From contig NZ_OY764902.1 in NCBI RefSeq assembly GCF_963668665.1, positions 904,001-968,000 of the forward strand: 64,000 nt of DNA, in the 5' to 3' direction. The position numbers and the translations under genes are program-made. Shown piece by piece: positions 60,895 to 64,000 of the stretch (positions within the stretch are counted from its first letter, which is position 1; every line of letters starts with the position of its first letter). Source of the stretch: an uncultured Anaeromusa sp. GTDB lineage: Bacteria; Bacillota; Negativicutes; Anaeromusales; Anaeromusaceae. The notes under the pieces are model-generated. The model was not told the DNA's origin, did no database searches, and saw nothing but the letters and a program-made list of their open reading frames with translations.

Positions 60895-61302
60895 TCAGCT
60901 GCGGAAAGCCAGAACTTTGCCGTCTTCCAGAAGGATCTCAGAGCCCATGATCTTGTTCAGATCATCGCCTACCTTCACATCGACGACGCGCTCCAACTGC
61001 CCTCTGACAATCTCAGAGCCGAGTTCGAGTTCCTGCGTGGCCTTGAGCTTGGCCAGCATTTCATTCTTGAATTCCAGGCGCTTTTGCTTTTCTGCCTCAA
61101 TTTGTTGACGCAGAGCCACAAGGCCTTGGGCGTCCTGCTTGGCTTGTTCCGCCAACAGACGCTTAGCGTGAAACTCAATTTGCTGCAGTTCCAACTCCAC
61201 CCCTTGCAGGGCTTCTTCGGTTTCTGCGATCAAACGCTGCTTGAGTTCCTCCGTCACCTTGGCCTTGATGGTCACAGGGCATTTTAGAGTCATGCTGTCC
61301 AT
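60895..61302 (-). CDS. ylqD: YlqD-family protein
   Basis: 135 aa. A short N-terminal strand (LKCPVTIKAKVTEELKQRLI), a long coiled coil (about 15-95), and a C-terminal beta part (GDDLNKIMGSEILLEDGKVL). Conserved in this Firmicutes operon; function unknown. Confidence 0.92.
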   Translation of the reverse strand: MDSMTLKCPVTIKAKVTEELKQRLIAETEEALQGVELELQQIEFHAKRLLAEQAKQDAQGLVALRQQIEAEKQKRLEFKNEMLAKLKATQELELGSEIVRGQLERVVDVKVGDDLNKIMGSEILLEDGKVLAFRS

Positions 61303-61317
61303 GTCGGTAATCCACCT

Positions 61318-61548
61318 TTATTCGCTGATTTCCACGTTGACTTTTTTATTTTCCCGCGTCGCCGCCGCTTTCACGACAGTGCGGATGGCTTTAGCAATCC
61401 GTCCCTGCTTGCCGATGACCTTGCCCATATCTTCAGGAGATACGCGCAAGGCGTATACGGTGCCATTACGGTCATCCGCTGCTTCGACTCGTACCTGTTC
61501 CGGATGCCGTACCAGGGCTTTGGCGATAACTTCAACGATTTCTTTCAT
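61318..61548 (-). CDS. khpA: KH-domain RNA-binding protein KhpA
   Basis: 76 aa. VIAKALVRHPEQVRVEAADD and GKVIGKQGRIAKAIRTVVKA with the GxxG loop (GKQG). Partner of KhpB/Jag in RNA binding and cell-shape control in relatives. Confidence 0.95.
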   Translation of the reverse strand: MKEIVEVIAKALVRHPEQVRVEAADDRNGTVYALRVSPEDMGKVIGKQGRIAKAIRTVVKAAATRENKKVNVEISE

Positions 61549-61567
61549 GACGTTATCACACTCTTTC

Positions 61568-61840
61568 TCACTTCGAACGCTTCATTTCATCCCATTTGCT
61601 CATGATGCCTTCTTTACGGAGAATGTTTTTCGCCGTATCGGTAAGCTGAGCGCCTTTTTGCAACCAGGCCAGGACTTTTTCTTCGTCCACTTTTACTACT
61701 GCGGGTTCGCGAGTAGAGTCATAGTGACCGACGATTTCGATGAAACGGCCATCGCGGGGCGAACGAGAGTCAGCCACAACGATGCGATAGAAGGGGTTTT
61801 TCTTGGCCCCCATGCGATTCAAACGAATTTTTACTGCCAT
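61568..61840 (-). CDS. rpsP: Ribosomal protein S16
   Basis: 90 aa from ATG 61840 after [76 protein letters not shown] are canonical. Confidence 0.98.
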   Translation of the reverse strand: MAVKIRLNRMGAKKNPFYRIVVADSRSPRDGRFIEIVGHYDSTREPAVVKVDEEKVLAWLQKGAQLTDTAKNILRKEGIMSKWDEMKRSK

Positions 61841-61865
61841 TGATATCACCTCCTTTATAGAATCA

Positions 61866-63215
61866 TTATTTCATAAACGGCATTTTAAACATGCTGCTTA
61901 GTTTATTTTTACCCATTTTCTGCATATCCTTGAAGCGCTTCATCATCTTCCGCGCCTCCACAAACTGCTTCAACAGCTTATTGACGTCTTGCACGCGCGT
62001 ACCGCTGCCAGCAGCAATGCGTTTACGGCGGCTGCCGTTAATTAGGTTGGGATCGCGCCGCTCCGCCCTTGTCATAGAGCGAATAATAGCCTCTACATGG
62101 GCAATTTCTTTTTCATCAATCTGGATATCCTGGTTCTTTGTCAGCTGGTTCATACCGGGAAGCATTTCCATAATTTTATCCAGCGGTCCCAGTTTTTTCA
62201 CCTGTTGCAACTGATCCAGAAAATCCTCCAGCGTAAAGTCGTCTTTGCGCAGTTTGCGCTCCATCTCTTTAGCCTGTTCCAAATCGATGCTGGCCTGGGC
62301 TTTTTCAATCAGAGTCAACACATCGCCCATGCCGAGAATACGCGAAGCCATGCGGTCCGGATGAAAAGGCTCCAGCGCATCCAGTTTCTCGCCCATACCG
62401 GCAAATTTTATCGGACAACCGGTAACGGCTTTTACCGAAAGCGCCGCCCCGCCGCGGGCATCGCCATCCAGCTTGGTAAGAATAATACCGTCCAGACCCA
62501 AATCGCCATTAAAGCTTTCCGCTACATTGACAGCGTCCTGACCGGTCATAGCATCGACTACAAGCAAAATTTCATGCGGCTTGACCGCACTTTTAATGTC
62601 CTTAAGCTCCTGCATCAACTCTTCGTTGATATGCAGTCGTCCTGCTGTGTCAATGATCACCACATCGCGAGCGTATAATTTGGCATGTTCCAGAGCCTGT
62701 TTGGCAATTTCTACCGGTTGGGGCTCTTCCATGGTGAAAACCGGAATGCTCAGTTGTTCCCCAAGCACCTGCAGCTGTTTGATAGCCGCAGGCCGGTACA
62801 CGTCGGCGGCAACTAACAGCGGGTTTTTACCTTGTTTTTTCAAATACTGCCCCAGCTTGCCTACGGTTGTCGTTTTACCAGCGCCCTGAAGGCCCACAAG
62901 TATGATCACTGTCGGCGGCTTAGGAGAGATAGTAATGCGACTTTGGGTGCCGCCCATCAACTCGGTCAGCTCATCGTTAACAATCTTTACGACCTGCTGC
63001 GCTGGCGTCAGACTTTCCAGCACTTCTTGCCCTACAGCCCGTTCCTTAATGCGTGCAATTAAATCCTTAACCACTTTAAAATGCACATCGGCTTCCAACA
63101 GGGCCATACGTACTTCGCGAAGCGCTTCAGCAACATCGGCTTCGGTAATCTTTCCTCGGCCGCGAAGTTTTTTAAATGTCGATTGCAACTTATCGGCTAA
63201 GCCCTCAAATATCAT
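61866..63215 (-). CDS. ffh: Signal recognition particle protein Ffh
   Basis: 449 aa from ATG 63215 after GGAGGTTGCTC. G1 [43 protein letters not shown] and a Met-rich M domain ([28 protein letters not shown]). Binds SRP RNA and signal peptides. Confidence 0.98.
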   Translation of the reverse strand: MIFEGLADKLQSTFKKLRGRGKITEADVAEALREVRMALLEADVHFKVVKDLIARIKERAVGQEVLESLTPAQQVVKIVNDELTELMGGTQSRITISPKPPTVIILVGLQGAGKTTTVGKLGQYLKKQGKNPLLVAADVYRPAAIKQLQVLGEQLSIPVFTMEEPQPVEIAKQALEHAKLYARDVVIIDTAGRLHINEELMQELKDIKSAVKPHEILLVVDAMTGQDAVNVAESFNGDLGLDGIILTKLDGDARGGAALSVKAVTGCPIKFAGMGEKLDALEPFHPDRMASRILGMGDVLTLIEKAQASIDLEQAKEMERKLRKDDFTLEDFLDQLQQVKKLGPLDKIMEMLPGMNQLTKNQDIQIDEKEIAHVEAIIRSMTRAERRDPNLINGSRRKRIAAGSGTRVQDVNKLLKQFVEARKMMKRFKDMQKMGKNKLSSMFKMPFMK

Positions 63216-63564
63216 GAGCAACCTCCAACAGCATACTCAATTGCCGCCTAGCCTCGCCAAGAGCGGGAATGTTTTGCATATTCTCAGGCAGGCTCATTAA
63301 AAGCTGTTGCACCTGCCGCAAAATTTCCCGATCCTGTTCCTGCCGTTCCAGCAATCGCAATTTTCCTTCATACTCTTCTAAAATATGTTCCGCCCGGCGC
63401 AGCATATCATGCACCGCTTGTCGCGAAACACACAGCTCTTCGGCAATCTCCGAAAGAGAAAAATCCTGCAAATAATGTAATTCCACGCAACGCTGCTGTT
63501 TTTCCGTCAGTAACGCGCTATACAAATCAAAGAGACGTCCAATGCGGACGATTTTCTCCAACAT
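63205..63564 (-). CDS. ylxM: YlxM, SRP-associated HTH protein
   Basis: 119 aa from ATG 63564 after GGTGGTGAAC. LYSALLTEKQQRCVELHYLQ, DFSLSEIAEELCVSRQAVHD, MLRRAEHILEEYEGKL: sigma-70 region-4-like HTH of UPF0122. Overlaps ffh by 11 nt, as usual. Confidence 0.96.
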   Translation of the reverse strand: MLEKIVRIGRLFDLYSALLTEKQQRCVELHYLQDFSLSEIAEELCVSRQAVHDMLRRAEHILEEYEGKLRLLERQEQDREILRQVQQLLMSLPENMQNIPALGEARRQLSMLLEVAHDI

Positions 63565-63611
63565 GTTCACCACCAACTTCTTGCCAAGTTCTAATACTTG
63601 ACACCTGCTTT

Positions 63612-63640
63612 ATTATACGCACTTCAAGGATGGGCGTCAA
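63612..63640 (-). promoter_or_regulatory. Promoter of the ylxM-ffh-rpsP operon
   Basis: Minus strand TTGACG (63635-63640), 17 bp, TATAAT (63612-63617). Confidence 0.8.
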
Positions 63641-63663
63641 GTACTTTTACTTGGCATTCTTGG

Positions 63664-64000
63664 TTAGTTGGCAAATAATGCTTGCGCAAACTCCTCCGCA
63701 TCAAAAGGCCGCAAATCGTCCATGCCTTCGCCAACGCCAATCCACTTGACAGGCACGCCCAATTCACTCTTCACAGCCACAATCACGCCGCCCTTAGCCG
63801 TCCCGTCCAGCTTAGTCAAAGCCACACCGGTCACATCGCTGACTTCTCCGAACACCCGGGCCTGATTCAAGGCATTTTGCCCTGTTGTAGCATCCAGCAC
63901 TAGCAATGTTTCATGCGGCGCTCCTTCCACTTCCCGGCCAATAATCCGGTAAATCTTCCGCAGCTCCTCCATAAGATTTCCCTTATTGTGCAGCCTGCCG
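63664..64000 (-). CDS. ftsY: SRP receptor FtsY, partial (5' end outside window)
   Basis: The C-terminal 111 codons: [91 protein letters not shown]. These are the GTPase end of FtsY, not Ffh (no M domain). The frame is open through base 64000. Confidence 0.95.
   Translation of the reverse strand, partial: GRLHNKGNLMEELRKIYRIIGREVEGAPHETLLVLDATTGQNALNQARVFGEVSDVTGVALTKLDGTAKGGVIVAVKSELGVPVKWIGVGEGMDDLRPFDAEEFAQALFAN

Overview
The window is a bacterial chromosome segment carrying one complete, apparently intact temperate phage. The host is a Firmicute. The right flank has the classical Firmicutes order ftsY-ylxM-ffh-rpsP-khpA-ylqD-rimM-trmD-(SPOUT methyltransferase)-rplS-lepB-rbgA-rnhB-(FlhB-like)-yraN-comM. 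The genome has mid GC and strong AGGAGG ribosome sites. The small FlhB C-domain protein and overall gene style suggest a Negativicutes member (Sporomusa/Anaeromusa/Pelosinus-like); that genus-level guess is inference only.

Layout. 1-5380 is host: pfkA (partial), a 56-aa protein behind a structured leader, a roughly 265-nt unidentified small RNA with its own promoter and terminator, a Lys-tailed protein, two GGDEF proteins, and the 3' part of comM. 5381-54343 is a roughly 49-kb prophage inserted in comM. 54336-64000 is host again: the 5' part of comM, then the ffh/trmD/rplS translation cluster up to a partial ftsY.

Prophage. The late region reads leftward from about 33.8 kb to 5.9 kb: terminase, DUF935 portal, Mu-F-like protein, protease with nested scaffold, decoration protein, capsid, connector proteins, sheath, tube, frameshifted tail chaperone, tape measure, P2/PBSX-like baseplate, fibres, holin-like proteins, endolysin candidates, and small terminal genes. 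It is a contractile-tailed phage with a Mu-like head and a P2/PBSX-like tail. The early region also reads leftward, from 47.5 to 36.2 kb: Cro-like protein, HTH proteins, YqaJ exonuclease, RecT, an initiator gene containing two blocks of 11-bp iterons, VRR-NUC, a Dcm methylase in two frames, and a RinA-like late activator. Rightward genes form the lysogeny module (47.7-54.5 kb: repressor, solitary CRISPR-repeat-like element, ImmA protease, a large AT-rich membrane protein, secreted rhodanese, serine integrase). Several AT-rich cargo genes lie in the structural and early regions (28.3, 33.9, 34.9-36.1, 36.9, 45.8, 47.1 kb).

How it works together. An 8-bp core (CACGGACA) flanks the phage, and joining the two cores restores an uninterrupted 511-codon comM. 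On the phage side, the same joining fuses the integrase reading frame to the HTH gene at the left end into one 685-aa frame, so integration splits an Int-HTH frame. A perfect LexA-type box precedes the integrase and a near-match precedes immA, while two further rightward genes carry GAAC-N4-GTTC dyads next to their promoters. This points to an SOS-linked induction circuit. The solitary repeat ending in the type I-C hallmark GTGGATTGAAAC lies 5 nt after the repressor stop and before a terminator. It is the most unusual element, a candidate RNA anti-CRISPR.
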